Below are positions 15,321 through 23,945 of a stretch of DNA of 64,000 nt, one piece after another (positions within the stretch are counted from its first letter, which is position 1; each line of letters opens with the position of its first letter). A model generated the notes under the pieces. That model made no database searches. It was given only the letters and a program-made list of their open reading frames with translations, and was not told the DNA's origin. Both the position numbers and the translations under genes were made by a program. The DNA is from Hymenobacter negativus (GTDB taxonomy: Bacteria > Bacteroidota > Bacteroidia > Cytophagales > Hymenobacteraceae): assembly GCF_017571495.1 (NCBI RefSeq), contig NZ_JAGETZ010000001.1:868001-932000 (forward strand), written 5' to 3'.

Positions 15321-16214
15321 ATGGACCCAACTCCACCCACCGCCCAAAACATCAACAACCCTAATTCTGAACTAAAAAACGCTCTTTTCATTATAGCGGG
15401 CGTGATTTCGGCCGCGTTCGGGCTCGAATCCTTTCTTCTTTCCAGTCACTTTATTGATGGCGGCGTTACGGGGGTTTCCATGCTCTTGGCGGCGGCATTT
15501 CGCCTGCCGCTGTCCGTTCTTATTCTGGTCATCAACCTGCCGTTTATTGCCCTGGGCTACCGGCAGTTGGGCCGCCGGTTTGCCCTGCGTAGCGCGCTGG
15601 GCATTGGCGGGCTGGCGCTGGTGCTGGCCTTCGTGCATTTCCCCGACATTACCTCCGACCGCCTGCTGACGGCCGTTTTCGGCGGGGTATTTATTGGGGC
15701 CGGCATCGGGCTGGCCATGCGCGGCGGGGCTGTGCTCGACGGCACCGAAATTGCCGCCCTGCTCGTGAGCCGCTACCTGGTGCTGCTCAAAGTCAGCGAC
15801 TTAATCCTGATTCTCAACGTTGTCATCTTCAGCGTGGCGGTGCTGGTTCTGGGCACCGAGCCGGCGCTTTATTCCATGCTCACCTACTTCGCCGCCGCCC
15901 GCGTGCTGGAGTTCGTGCTCAACGGCATCGAGCAGTACACGGGCGTCACCATCGTGTCGGAACACAGCGATGCCATTCGGAAGGTCATCACCGAAAAGCT
16001 GGGCCGCGGCGTCACCATGTATCAGGGCAAATCGGGTTACGGCAAGCGTGGCGAAATGGGCATAGAGCGCGACATTGTGTTCACCGTCGTTACCCGTCTG
16101 GAATTGCCGGGCCTACGCACCGCCGTGCAGGAAGTAGACCCGCAAGCCTTTATCGTGCAGTACCGGATTGATGACGCGCAGGGTGGCATCATCAAGAAGC
16201 GGGCGTTGCATTAG
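15321..16214 (+). CDS. YitT family membrane protein (DUF161/DUF2179)
   Basis: A 297-residue protein with about six hydrophobic segments in the first 200 residues (LFIIAGVISAAFGLESFLL, LPLSVLILVINLPFIALGY, GVFIGAGIGLAMRGGAVLDG). The family signature GGAVLDGTEIAALLVSR is present, and a cytoplasmic C-terminal DUF2179 domain follows (TIVSEHSDAIRKVITEKLGRGVT). YitT-type proteins are widespread inner-membrane proteins of unknown function, with suggested transport roles. It is flanked by two REP-like hairpins, so it is probably transcribed alone. Confidence 0.85.
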   Translation: MDPTPPTAQNINNPNSELKNALFIIAGVISAAFGLESFLLSSHFIDGGVTGVSMLLAAAFRLPLSVLILVINLPFIALGYRQLGRRFALRSALGIGGLALVLAFVHFPDITSDRLLTAVFGGVFIGAGIGLAMRGGAVLDGTEIAALLVSRYLVLLKVSDLILILNVVIFSVAVLVLGTEPALYSMLTYFAAARVLEFVLNGIEQYTGVTIVSEHSDAIRKVITEKLGRGVTMYQGKSGYGKRGEMGIERDIVFTVVTRLELPGLRTAVQEVDPQAFIVQYRIDDAQGGIIKKRALH

Positions 16215-16247
16215 GAGGAGTACTTCCTACGAAATGCCTTAAATAAA

Positions 16248-16285
16248 ACACCGTCATGCCTCCGCTCAGCTCGGCATGACGGTGT
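16248..16285. repeat. REP-like hairpin between convergent genes
   Basis: Arms ACACCGTCATGCC (16248-16260) and GGCATGACGGTGT (16273-16285) flank TCCGCTCAGCTC. It sits between the convergent YitT and nitroreductase genes and is followed by TTCTATTTAA, so it can serve as a bidirectional terminator. The CGTCATGC core matches the other elements of this family. Confidence 0.75.
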
Positions 16286-16303
16286 TCTATTTAACCCCTG
16301 GCG

Positions 16304-16933
16304 CTAAACGGTTGCCTGGTCGTAGCGTTCGCCTTCCGGCGTAGGCCAAGCACCTTCAAATAGGAATTCGGCCAAAGGCTTGCGGGTACGGGGGGCTTCT
16401 TCGCGCTCGCGGAGCGGGTCGGGCAGGTCGGAGGCGGGGCCGGGATAGCCCAACGTGAACACTACCACGGGCTCGTAGCCCTCGGGGATGTTGAAGGACG
16501 TGCGCAGCACGTCGGGCTTGAAGCCGGCCATCTGGTGGATTTGCAGGCCCAATTCGGTGGCCTCAATTGCCAGGGTAGCGGTGGCTTGGCCCACATCGTA
16601 CTTCGCCCAGTTGTTGGGGTTATTGTCGTGCGAGAAATTCAGCTTGGCTACGCCTACGACCAGCGCGCCGGCATTCTTGGCCCATACCTGATTGAACTCC
16701 ATCATACTGCCCAGAATTTTCTGGAAAGCCTCGGGGCTGGTCGATTGGTTGCCCAGGATGTAGCGCCAGGGCTGCTCGCCAAAGCAGGAAGCCGACGATG
16801 ACGCGGCGGTGAACACCTGCTCCACCACTTCAGCAGGGATGGGCTTGTTTGTATAGGCACGGGGGCTGCGGCGTTGCGTCAGCACAGGCAGAATTTCGTG
16901 TTCGAAGGTAAGAACGTTGGTCTTATCAGCCAT
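16304..16933 (-). CDS. Nitroreductase family protein (FMN-dependent)
   Basis: A 209-residue protein starting at ATG 16933 (MADKTNVLTFEHEILPVL). Family marks are RRSPRAYTNKPIPAEVV (FMN phosphate-binding Arg region), the Cys/Gln-containing SSSASCFGEQPWRY, and EATELGLQIHQMAGF and FTLGYPG near the C-terminus. These enzymes reduce nitro groups, quinones or enones with NAD(P)H as homodimers. The substrate is unknown. The upstream in-frame extension to 17005 has no family similarity and was not used. Confidence 0.85.
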   Translation of the reverse strand: MADKTNVLTFEHEILPVLTQRRSPRAYTNKPIPAEVVEQVFTAASSSASCFGEQPWRYILGNQSTSPEAFQKILGSMMEFNQVWAKNAGALVVGVAKLNFSHDNNPNNWAKYDVGQATATLAIEATELGLQIHQMAGFKPDVLRTSFNIPEGYEPVVVFTLGYPGPASDLPDPLREREEAPRTRKPLAEFLFEGAWPTPEGERYDQATV

Positions 16934-17117
16934 AATCGGGAAGGTTGTTGGTGAAATAACAGCGGAGCTAACAACCAGTAAGAAGCAATGTTTTGGGCAG
17001 CGCATTCCCGGTATTTTCTGGTCACGGCTCCAAAAAAGGCCGTTGGCGGTGGTTTCTGAGCGGCAACCGGCTTACCTTTCGCCGCGTTCTTTCCCCTGAT
17101 AGTCCATTCCCACCCCT

Positions 17118-18953
17118 ATGCAATCCATACCCCACACCCCCGACGCCCTCCATCCTGACGCTCTACTGGTAGAGGTGGCCTGGGAGGTATGCAACCAAGT
17201 GGGTGGTATCTATACCGTTATCCGGAGCAAGGTGCCGGCCACCATGCCCGCCTGGGGCGACCGGTACTGCCTGGTAGGCCCCTACTTCCCCAACATGGCA
17301 CAGGGCGAGTTCGAAAGTTTCGACGACCTGACCGTGCACACCGCTCCCGACGCTTTCGGGGCGGCTGTGCGGGCCATGCGGGCCGAGGGCTACGACGTGT
17401 GCTACGGCACCTGGCTGGTGACGGGCCGGCCCCGCGTGGTGCTCATCAATCCATTTCAGGCCTACAACCGGCTCGGCCAGCTCAAATCCGACCTCTGGCA
17501 GCGCCACGGTATTCCCTCGCCGGACAATGACGACCTGCTGCACCAGGTCATCGCCTTTGGGCACCTCACCACCATTTTCTTTCAGCACGTAGCGGCCCAA
17601 CTGGCCGGCCGGCGCCTGCTGGGTCACTTCCACGAGTGGATGACCGGTGTGGCCATCCCCGACCTGCGGCGCCTGCAAGTGCCCGCGCACCTGCTCTTCA
17701 CCACCCATGCCACGCTGCTGGGCCGCTACTTGGCCATGAACGACCCGGCCTTTTACGACCACCTCATGTGGGTGAACTGGGAGGCCGAAGCCAAGCACTT
17801 TAACATTGAGTCGGCTGTGAAGATGGAGCGCGCCGCCGCCCACGGCAGCCACGTGTTCACCACCGTGAGTGAGCTGACAGTGCGCGAGTGCATCTATTTA
17901 CTGGATAGGATTCCCGACGCCGTGCTGCCCAATGGCCTGAATATCGAGCGCTTCGTGGCCCTGCACGAGTTCCAGAACCTGCACCAGCAGTACAAGGCCA
18001 AGATTCACGAGTTTGTGATGGCCCATTTCTTCCAGTCGTATTCCTTCGACCTGGATAAGACGCTGTATTTCTTCACCTCAGGCCGCTACGAGTACCATAA
18101 CAAGGGGTTCGACCTGACGCTGGAAGCCCTGGCCCGGCTCAACTACCGCCTCCAGCAAAGCGGGATTGACGTGCAGGTGGTGATGTTTTTCATCACCAAG
18201 CGGCCCTACACCAGCATCAACCCGCAGGTGTTGGAGCGCCGTGCGCAGCTAGAAGAAGTGCGCCAGACCTGCCGCGCCATTGAGCAGCAGGTGGGCGAGC
18301 GGCTGTTCTACGCCGCCGCCGCCAGCCAGGACCACAAGCTACCCGAGCTCAGCACGATGGTGGACGACTACTGGCGCCTGCGCTACCGCCGCCAGCTCCA
18401 AAGCTGGAAAACCAACGCGCTGCCCCCAGTCATCACCCACAACCTGGTGAACGACCAGAACGACGACATCCTGAACTACCTACGGCGGTCCAACCTGCTC
18501 AACCACCGCCACGACCGGGTGAAGATGGTGTACCACCCCGATTTTGTATCCCCCTCCTCGCCTCTGCTGGGCATGGAGTACGGCCAGTTTGTGCGCGGCT
18601 GCCACATGGGCGTGTTCCCCAGCTACTACGAGCCCTGGGGCTACACCCCGCTGGAGTGCGTGGCCCGCGGCGTACCCGCTATCACATCCGACCTGTCGGG
18701 CTTTGGCGACTACGCCCTGCAGAACGTGCCGGACCCGGAAGGCAAAGGCATTTTTGTGGTGCATCGCCAAGAAAAATCCTTCGACGAATCGGCCGATGAG
18801 CTTTGCGACATGCTCTGGCAATTTGTGCAACTCAGCCGCCGCGACCGCATCATGCAGCGCAACGCCGTGGAAAGCTCCGCCGAGCTTTTCGACTGGAAAA
18901 ACCTGCGCGTGTATTACGACCGGGCCTACGCCCTGGCGCTGGAGCGGCAGTAA
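17118..18953 (+). CDS. GT3 family glycogen synthase
   Basis: A 611-residue protein that matches the animal/fungal-type (GT3) glycogen synthases rather than bacterial GlgA. The N-terminal EVAWEVCNQVGGIYTVIRSK contains the UDP-glucose-binding region, HFHEWM and FTTHATLLGRYL follow, and the C-terminal GT-B half has PSYYEPWGYTPLECVARGVP and TSDLSGFGDY, the E-x7-E retaining motif. It should extend alpha-1,4-glucan from NDP-glucose in the cytoplasm. The allosteric Arg cluster of eukaryotic enzymes was not checked in detail. The GH13 enzyme at 13304 is the likely partner. Confidence 0.9.
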   Translation: MQSIPHTPDALHPDALLVEVAWEVCNQVGGIYTVIRSKVPATMPAWGDRYCLVGPYFPNMAQGEFESFDDLTVHTAPDAFGAAVRAMRAEGYDVCYGTWLVTGRPRVVLINPFQAYNRLGQLKSDLWQRHGIPSPDNDDLLHQVIAFGHLTTIFFQHVAAQLAGRRLLGHFHEWMTGVAIPDLRRLQVPAHLLFTTHATLLGRYLAMNDPAFYDHLMWVNWEAEAKHFNIESAVKMERAAAHGSHVFTTVSELTVRECIYLLDRIPDAVLPNGLNIERFVALHEFQNLHQQYKAKIHEFVMAHFFQSYSFDLDKTLYFFTSGRYEYHNKGFDLTLEALARLNYRLQQSGIDVQVVMFFITKRPYTSINPQVLERRAQLEEVRQTCRAIEQQVGERLFYAAAASQDHKLPELSTMVDDYWRLRYRRQLQSWKTNALPPVITHNLVNDQNDDILNYLRRSNLLNHRHDRVKMVYHPDFVSPSSPLLGMEYGQFVRGCHMGVFPSYYEPWGYTPLECVARGVPAITSDLSGFGDYALQNVPDPEGKGIFVVHRQEKSFDESADELCDMLWQFVQLSRRDRIMQRNAVESSAELFDWKNLRVYYDRAYALALERQ

Positions 18954-18976
18954 AAATCTGCTGTTTAATTAACTTT

Positions 18977-19840
18977 ATGAGGGCGCGCCTTTTACCTATT
19001 CTCCTCCTGCTGACTACTTCCGCTGCCCTCGCCCATGAGTTTTGGCTGGAAGCCCCGCGCTTCCGCCTGCAACCGGGCCAGACGGTGAGCGTGCACACCT
19101 TTGTCGGAGCTGATTTTAAGGGCGAGCCCTGGACCACCAAGGCCACCAAAATCCAGCGCCTCGTGCGCTACGGCCCCACCCCGACGGACAGTACCAGCCT
19201 CACCCCCATCAGCCCCACCGAAGCAGACACTTTCCACACGGCTTTTTACTTCAAGCAGCCCGGCACCCACGTTGTGCTGCTGCGCTCTACCAATTCCTTT
19301 ATTGAGCTCCCCGCCGACCAGTTCACCGCCTACCTGCGCGAAGAAGGCCTCGACTACGCCCTGAAGCTGCGTCAGGAGCGCGACGAAATGGCCAAGCCCG
19401 GCCGCGAAACCTACCGCCGCTGCGCCAAAGCCCTGATTCAGGTGGGCGAAGCAGCTGCCACCGCCACGGCTACTGACAGCGCTTGCCGTCACGTCTACGG
19501 CTTGCCGCTGGAGCTGGTGCCCGAGCAAAACCCCTACCGCCTGGCCGCCGATAAAGCCCTAACCGTACGCGTGCTGCGAGCCGGCAAGCCAGCCTTTGGC
19601 GTGGCCGTGCAGGTGTGGCAACGGCAGCCCGGCAGCTTGCCCACCACGCATTACACCACTCGCGCCAACCAAAACGGAAGAATTTTGTTACGTCTGTCCG
19701 GACCCGGGCCATACTTGCTAGCTGCCGTTGAAATGGGTGTTTCGCCCGCCAAACTGCACGACCGCGCCGACTGGCAATCGACCTGGGCCTCACTCACCTT
19801 TGCCGGACCGCCCGCCACGGTTCGGCCTACCATAAAATAG
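18977..19840 (+). CDS. DUF4198 domain secreted protein
   Basis: A 287-residue protein. The start is ATG 18977, 23 bases after the GT3 stop, giving a signal peptide ending at SAALAHEF. The N-terminal HEFWLEAPRFRLQPGQTVSV is typical of DUF4198/NikM-like proteins, periplasmic beta-sandwich proteins often near nickel or cobalt uptake genes. The His after cleavage could bind metal. No metal transporter is nearby. It may share the transcript of the glycogen synthase, although a functional tie is not evident. Confidence 0.75.
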   Translation: MRARLLPILLLLTTSAALAHEFWLEAPRFRLQPGQTVSVHTFVGADFKGEPWTTKATKIQRLVRYGPTPTDSTSLTPISPTEADTFHTAFYFKQPGTHVVLLRSTNSFIELPADQFTAYLREEGLDYALKLRQERDEMAKPGRETYRRCAKALIQVGEAAATATATDSACRHVYGLPLELVPEQNPYRLAADKALTVRVLRAGKPAFGVAVQVWQRQPGSLPTTHYTTRANQNGRILLRLSGPGPYLLAAVEMGVSPAKLHDRADWQSTWASLTFAGPPATVRPTIK

Positions 19841-19912
19841 CAGGCAACTCACCCAAAATTTTGGGTTTTTTCTTTACCTTCGCCGTTCTCTTACCCTCCT
19901 TGCTTACGCTGT

Positions 19913-20287
19913 ATGAAGTACACGATTGATAAAAAAGAAAGCTACACCATTATCACGATTGAGGAGAAGAAGCTCGACACGACTGTTGCGCCGGACCTCA
20001 AGTCGGAGTTCGTGAAGCTGAACGCTGAAGGCATTAACAACTTGATTCTGGACCTCACTAACGTGAAGTACACGGATTCGTCGGGCCTCAGCTCCATTCT
20101 CATTGCCAACCGTCTTTGCAATTCCACGGGCGGCCTGTTGGTACTCACCGGCCTGCAAGACCACGTGCTGAAACTCATCACCATCAGCAAGCTCGAATCG
20201 GTTCTGCACATTCTGCCCACGGTAGAAGAAGGTATTGACCGCGTGTTTTTGCACGCCATCGAGCGCGACCTGACGGACAAGGAGTAG
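19913..20287 (+). CDS. STAS domain protein (anti-sigma factor antagonist type)
   Basis: A 124-residue single-domain protein with the STAS signature NLILDLTNVKYTDSSGLSSI. The Ser in DSSG is the position phosphorylated in SpoIIAA/RsbV-type antagonists. Such proteins bind anti-sigma kinases or work as switch modules in partner-switching systems. No kinase or sigma factor gene is adjacent, so the partner must be encoded elsewhere. Confidence 0.88.
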   Translation: MKYTIDKKESYTIITIEEKKLDTTVAPDLKSEFVKLNAEGINNLILDLTNVKYTDSSGLSSILIANRLCNSTGGLLVLTGLQDHVLKLITISKLESVLHILPTVEEGIDRVFLHAIERDLTDKE

Positions 20288-20295
20288 TTTTTTTA

Positions 20296-20356
20296 TAGTT
20301 GCCAGTTGTTGGTTGTCAGTTGTCAGTTTAGTGAAGCTGGCAGCCGACAACCAACT
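20296..20356. repeat. Dispersed GTTGTCAGT-type intergenic repeat
   Basis: TTGTTGGTTGTCAGTTGTCAG on the left pairs imperfectly with CTGGCAGCCGACAACCAAC on the right, with a short unpaired centre. A similar sequence is found at 22718-22793. It lies between the STAS and RNase Z genes. Confidence 0.5.
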
Positions 20357-20404
20357 TTTGTTTCTGCTCCGTTCGAATAACGAGCAACTAATAACTATTT
20401 CATC

Positions 20405-21316
20405 TTGACTTTTGAGCTGAAGATTCTGGGCTCGGCTTCGGCCACTCCTACCGCCGGGCGTCATCCCACGGCGCAGGTCCTCACGGTGGGCGCATCCAAC
20501 TACCTCATCGACTGCGGCGAGGGCACGCAGTGGCAGATGTTGGAGTACCGCGTACGCCCCCACCACATGCGGGCCATTTTTATCTCGCACCTGCACGGCG
20601 ACCATTATTTTGGGCTATTTGGCCTGCTGGGCACCATGCACTTGCAGGGCCGCACGCAGCCACTCACCATCATCGGCCCGCCCGGCCTTGATGAAGTGCT
20701 GGTGACCCAGGCGCGGGTATCGAACATGCAGTTGGGCTTTGCCATGGAATTTATTCCGGTGGATACCACCGTCAATGCCGTGGTGTATGAGGATGAGAAC
20801 ATAACGGCGGCCTCGCTGCCCATGCGCCACCGCATCCCATGTGCCGGCTACCTGTTCGCGGAAAAGCCGCGCCGCGCCAACCTTCTGAAGGAGAAGCTGC
20901 CCACCGGCCTTACGCCGGCGCAGCTGGCACGCCTGGCCCAAGGCGAAGACCTGCCCGCCGACGACCAGCAGCCGGGCGTACGCCACGCCGACGTATCGGC
21001 CCCCGCTCCCACGCCGCGCCGCTACGCCTTCTTCTCCGATACGCTCTACACGCCCGCCCTTGTCGACCTCATTCCGGGCGTCGACCTGCTCTACCACGAA
21101 GCCACTTTCTTGGAAGAGATGCGCGAGCGCGCCGCTCAAACCCACCACAGCACCGCCCGCCAGGCCGCCCAGATTGCCCAGGCTGCCGGGGTCAAGCGCC
21201 TGCTCATCGGCCACTTTTCGAGCCGCTACAAAGCCCTCGACCCGCTACTGGATGAAGCCCTGGCCGTTTTCCCCAATGCTGAGCTTGCCACGGAGGGACT
21301 GGTCGTGAGCCTGTAG
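20405..21316 (+). CDS. rnz: Ribonuclease Z (tRNA 3' processing)
   Basis: A 303-residue metallo-beta-lactamase-fold enzyme with the zinc motif FISHLHGDHYFG, plus GASNYLIDCGEGTQWQ, FFSDTLYT and the C-terminal LIGHFSSRY. It cuts tRNA precursors after the discriminator base. The start must be TTG at 20405 (MTFELKILGSASATP): stops close the frame just upstream, and no in-frame ATG exists before the conserved N-terminus. Length is normal for the short RNase Z form. The adjacent VUT transporter gene begins 10 bases downstream. Confidence 0.92.
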   Translation: MTFELKILGSASATPTAGRHPTAQVLTVGASNYLIDCGEGTQWQMLEYRVRPHHMRAIFISHLHGDHYFGLFGLLGTMHLQGRTQPLTIIGPPGLDEVLVTQARVSNMQLGFAMEFIPVDTTVNAVVYEDENITAASLPMRHRIPCAGYLFAEKPRRANLLKEKLPTGLTPAQLARLAQGEDLPADDQQPGVRHADVSAPAPTPRRYAFFSDTLYTPALVDLIPGVDLLYHEATFLEEMRERAAQTHHSTARQAAQIAQAAGVKRLLIGHFSSRYKALDPLLDEALAVFPNAELATEGLVVSL

Positions 21317-21321
21317 CTTTG
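21314..21321 (+). promoter_or_regulatory. Putative -7 box TAGCTTTG
   Basis: An exact TAnnTTTG overlaps the rnz stop codon and lies five bases before the ATG of the VUT family gene. This would give a leaderless or nearly leaderless transcript. A matching -33 TTG at the usual spacing is not obvious. Confidence 0.4.
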
Positions 21322-21326
21322 CGCTC

Positions 21327-22073
21327 ATGACCTCTTTCGCCAACAAAAAACAGCAGCTTTACCTTGTGCTCAGCGGCATTTTCCTGGTAAATGCGCTGCT
21401 TGCCGAAATCATCGGCGTTAAGATTTTCTCGGCTGATAAGCTGATGGGGCTGCCCGGCAACCTCACGGCCGGCGTGCTCATCTGGCCGGTAGTTTTTGTG
21501 ACTACGGACATCATCAACGAGTATTTCGGCAAGGCCGGGGTGCTGCGCATCAGCTACCTCACAGTGGTCCTGATTTTGTTTGCCTTCGGGGTCATCTACC
21601 TCACCACCAAGCTCCCACCGGCCGATTTCTGGCTCGATGTGAACAAGACTGATAACCAGGGCAGGCCGTTCAACATTGACTTTGCTTATCAGAGTATCTT
21701 CCGCCAGGGACTGGGCATCATCACCGGGTCCATTGTGGCCTTCGCCGTGGGGCAGGTGCTTGACGCCACCATTTTTGCAGCCCTGCGCAACGCTACCAAT
21801 GGCCGGTTTATCTGGTTGCGGGCCACGGGCTCCACGCTGGTTTCGCAGCTGGTCGATTCGTTTGTGGTGCTGTACGTGGCGTTTTACGTGTTCGGCAACT
21901 GGACTTTCGACCAGGTTATTTCGGTAGCTAATACTAATTACTGGTACAAGTTCGCGGCAGCCATCTTGCTCACGCCGGTCCTGTATCTGTCGCACTTTTT
22001 GATTGACAAGTACTTGGGCAAAGAGGAAACAACCGAGCTACAGGAAGAAGCCGCTGAAAACCTGAGTGTGTAA
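21327..22073 (+). CDS. VUT family queuosine-precursor transporter (YhhQ-like)
   Basis: A 248-residue inner-membrane protein with about six hydrophobic helices. Family blocks are NALLAEIIGVKIF, VFVTTDIINEYFGK and the C-terminal SQLVDSFVVLYVAFYV. YhhQ/DUF165 proteins take up queuine or preQ precursors used to modify tRNA wobble positions. It follows rnz by 10 bases, so two tRNA-related genes sit together, which agrees with the assignment. Confidence 0.85.
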   Translation: MTSFANKKQQLYLVLSGIFLVNALLAEIIGVKIFSADKLMGLPGNLTAGVLIWPVVFVTTDIINEYFGKAGVLRISYLTVVLILFAFGVIYLTTKLPPADFWLDVNKTDNQGRPFNIDFAYQSIFRQGLGIITGSIVAFAVGQVLDATIFAALRNATNGRFIWLRATGSTLVSQLVDSFVVLYVAFYVFGNWTFDQVISVANTNYWYKFAAAILLTPVLYLSHFLIDKYLGKEETTELQEEAAENLSV

Positions 22074-22103
22074 CTTTTTTGCGCTCGCCATCCTTTCACC
22101 GCC

Positions 22104-22715
22104 ATGCGACCATACTTCTTTCTGCTGGCGGCCGGTGCCTCGCTACTGTCTACTGAAGCCCGTGCCCAGTTCAATTTTGCGCCGGGCACTTACCAGCTCG
22201 CCAACGGCTCAAAGGGCGAAGCTTCACTAAAGCTGATGCTGGCCGAAAACGGCAGCCCCACGATGATGGTAGGTGTAAAAAACGGCAAGGAGCGCAAGTT
22301 TCGGGCCGCCGAGGTCACTTCCTTCACCGTTGAAAGCCACCAATTTGTGCGGGTGAATGACTTTCGCTTCCTCAGCGGCACCGATGCGGATTTTAAAGAA
22401 CCCGCGCTGCTGGAAATGCTGGAAACCGGACCGGTCGAACTGTTCTATTACCACTATCAGGTAGAAATGGGGACCAATTTTAAGGCCCACGTAAGGCTGC
22501 CGATGCTGCGCAAAGCCGGTACGAGTACGTTCTTTGCATATAGTCCCGGCCGCACACCGGGTTTTGACCAGAAGCTAGCACCTGGCACCTTTGTGGCAGC
22601 CCTGTTTCCGGCCGACCCGGTGCTCCAGCGCCAATTTGCTACCAACGCCGTGAGCCGGGCTCAGCTCGCGGCCGCCGTGCACGCCTACAACCAGGGTGTG
22701 CGCTTAACTCCTTAA
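22104..22715 (+). CDS. Secreted hypothetical protein
   Basis: A 203-residue protein with a signal peptide (FFLLAAGASLLSTEARAQ) and a mostly beta-rich mature part. Segments such as ELFYYHYQVEMG and FFAYSPGRTPGFD look conserved, but no domain was recognised. It is 30 bases downstream of the VUT gene and may be co-transcribed. The product is probably periplasmic or outer-membrane associated. Confidence 0.6.
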   Translation: MRPYFFLLAAGASLLSTEARAQFNFAPGTYQLANGSKGEASLKLMLAENGSPTMMVGVKNGKERKFRAAEVTSFTVESHQFVRVNDFRFLSGTDADFKEPALLEMLETGPVELFYYHYQVEMGTNFKAHVRLPMLRKAGTSTFFAYSPGRTPGFDQKLAPGTFVAALFPADPVLQRQFATNAVSRAQLAAAVHAYNQGVRLTP

Positions 22716-22717
22716 TT

Positions 22718-22793
22718 TGGTTGTCAGTTATTTGTTGCCCGGTGTTAGTCAACTAAATACTTAGCCAACGTGCACCTGACAACTGACATCTAA
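22718..22793. repeat. Second copy of the GTTGTCAGT-type intergenic repeat
   Basis: TTGGTTGTCAGTTATTTGTTG and, further right, CACCTGACAACTGACA form an imperfect inverted pair in the gap before trpS. The core GTTGTCAGTT is shared with 20296-20356. Confidence 0.45.
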
Positions 22794-22802
22794 AATCTCC
22801 AC

Positions 22803-23777
22803 ATGTCCCGCATCCTTACCGGCATCCAGAGCACGGGCCGCCCCCACCTGGGCAACCTGCTTGGCGCCATCCTCCCAGCCATCGAGCTATCGAAAAACCC
22901 AGCCAACGACTCGCTGTACTTCATCGCCGACCTGCACTCGCTCACCACTGTGCGCGATGCGGAAGTGCTGCGCGCCAATACCTACGCCGTGGCCGCCGCG
23001 TGGCTGGCCTGCGGCTTCGACACCGAGAAAAACCTGTTTTACCGGCAGTCCGACGTGCCGCAGGTGACCGAGCTGACCTGGTACCTGAGCTGCTTCACGC
23101 CCTACCCCATGCTGGCCAACGCGCACAGCTTCAAGGATAAGTCGGACAAGCTGTCGGACGTGAATGCTGGCCTGTTCACCTACCCGGTGCTGATGGCGGC
23201 TGATATTCTGCTCTACGATGCCGAAATCGTGCCCGTGGGCAAAGACCAGATTCAGCATCTGGAAATTGCCCGCGACATTGCCAGCGCCTTCAACAACCGC
23301 TACGGGGAAACGCTGGTGCTGCCCAAAGCCCGCGCCGACGAGCAGCTGATGACTATTCCCGGTACCGACGGCGCCAAGATGAGCAAGAGCTACGGCAATA
23401 TTATCGACATTTTTCTACCCGAAAAAGACCTGTTGAAGGCTATTAAAACCATTATTTCGGACAGCACGCCGCTGGAAGCGCCCAAGAATCCGGATACGGA
23501 CGTTACGTTCAAGCTCTACTCGTTGCTCGCCTCGCCAACCGAGATTGAAACCATGCGCCAGAATTACCTGGCCGGCGGCTACGGCTACGGCCACGCCAAA
23601 AAAGAGCTGTACGAGTTGATTCTGCGCCGCTTTGCCACAGAGCGGGAGCAGTTCAATTTCTACATGAACAACCTGCCGGAGCTTGATGCCAAGCTGGCCA
23701 TCGGGGCGAAGCGGGCGCAGGAATACGGAGCTGGCGTGCTGGCCAAGGTGCGCCAGAAGGTGGGCTACGGCAGGTAG
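22803..23777 (+). CDS. trpS: Tryptophanyl-tRNA synthetase
   Basis: A 324-residue class I aminoacyl-tRNA synthetase. It has the HIGH-type motif PHLGNLLGA near the N-terminus, the Trp-specific segments SDVPQVTELTWYLSCFTPYPML and AADILLYDAEIVPVGKDQIQHLE (each quoted in part only), and the KMSKS loop AKMSKSYGN. Length and motif spacing are standard for bacterial TrpRS. It attaches Trp to tRNA-Trp in the cytoplasm. A strong terminator follows at 23849. Confidence 0.95.
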   Translation: MSRILTGIQSTGRPHLGNLLGAILPAIELSKNPANDSLYFIADLHSLTTVRDAEVLRANTYAVAAAWLACGFDTEKNLFYRQSDVPQVTELTWYLSCFTPYPMLANAHSFKDKSDKLSDVNAGLFTYPVLMAADILLYDAEIVPVGKDQIQHLEIARDIASAFNNRYGETLVLPKARADEQLMTIPGTDGAKMSKSYGNIIDIFLPEKDLLKAIKTIISDSTPLEAPKNPDTDVTFKLYSLLASPTEIETMRQNYLAGGYGYGHAKKELYELILRRFATEREQFNFYMNNLPELDAKLAIGAKRAQEYGAGVLAKVRQKVGYGR

Positions 23778-23848
23778 TTTTCGCCTTCATTGCAAGTAGA
23801 ACGCAGCGCAATGCGACTGGTTTTGATAAGTGATGAAGCCGGTATAAC

Positions 23849-23880
23849 AAAGCCCCGATTCTGGATTGAATCGGGGCTTT
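23849..23880. terminator. Bidirectional rho-independent terminator after trpS
   Basis: Arms AAAGCCCCGATT (23849-23860) and AATCGGGGCTTT (23869-23880) with an 8-base loop, followed by TTCTC. It stands between trpS and the convergent gene at 23946-24887. Confidence 0.85.
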
Positions 23881-23945
23881 TCTCATCTTTTGAGTGTGGC
23901 TTAGCTTTATTTTGTCGTACCTGCCCGCAATAGCAGGCGCTGAAC

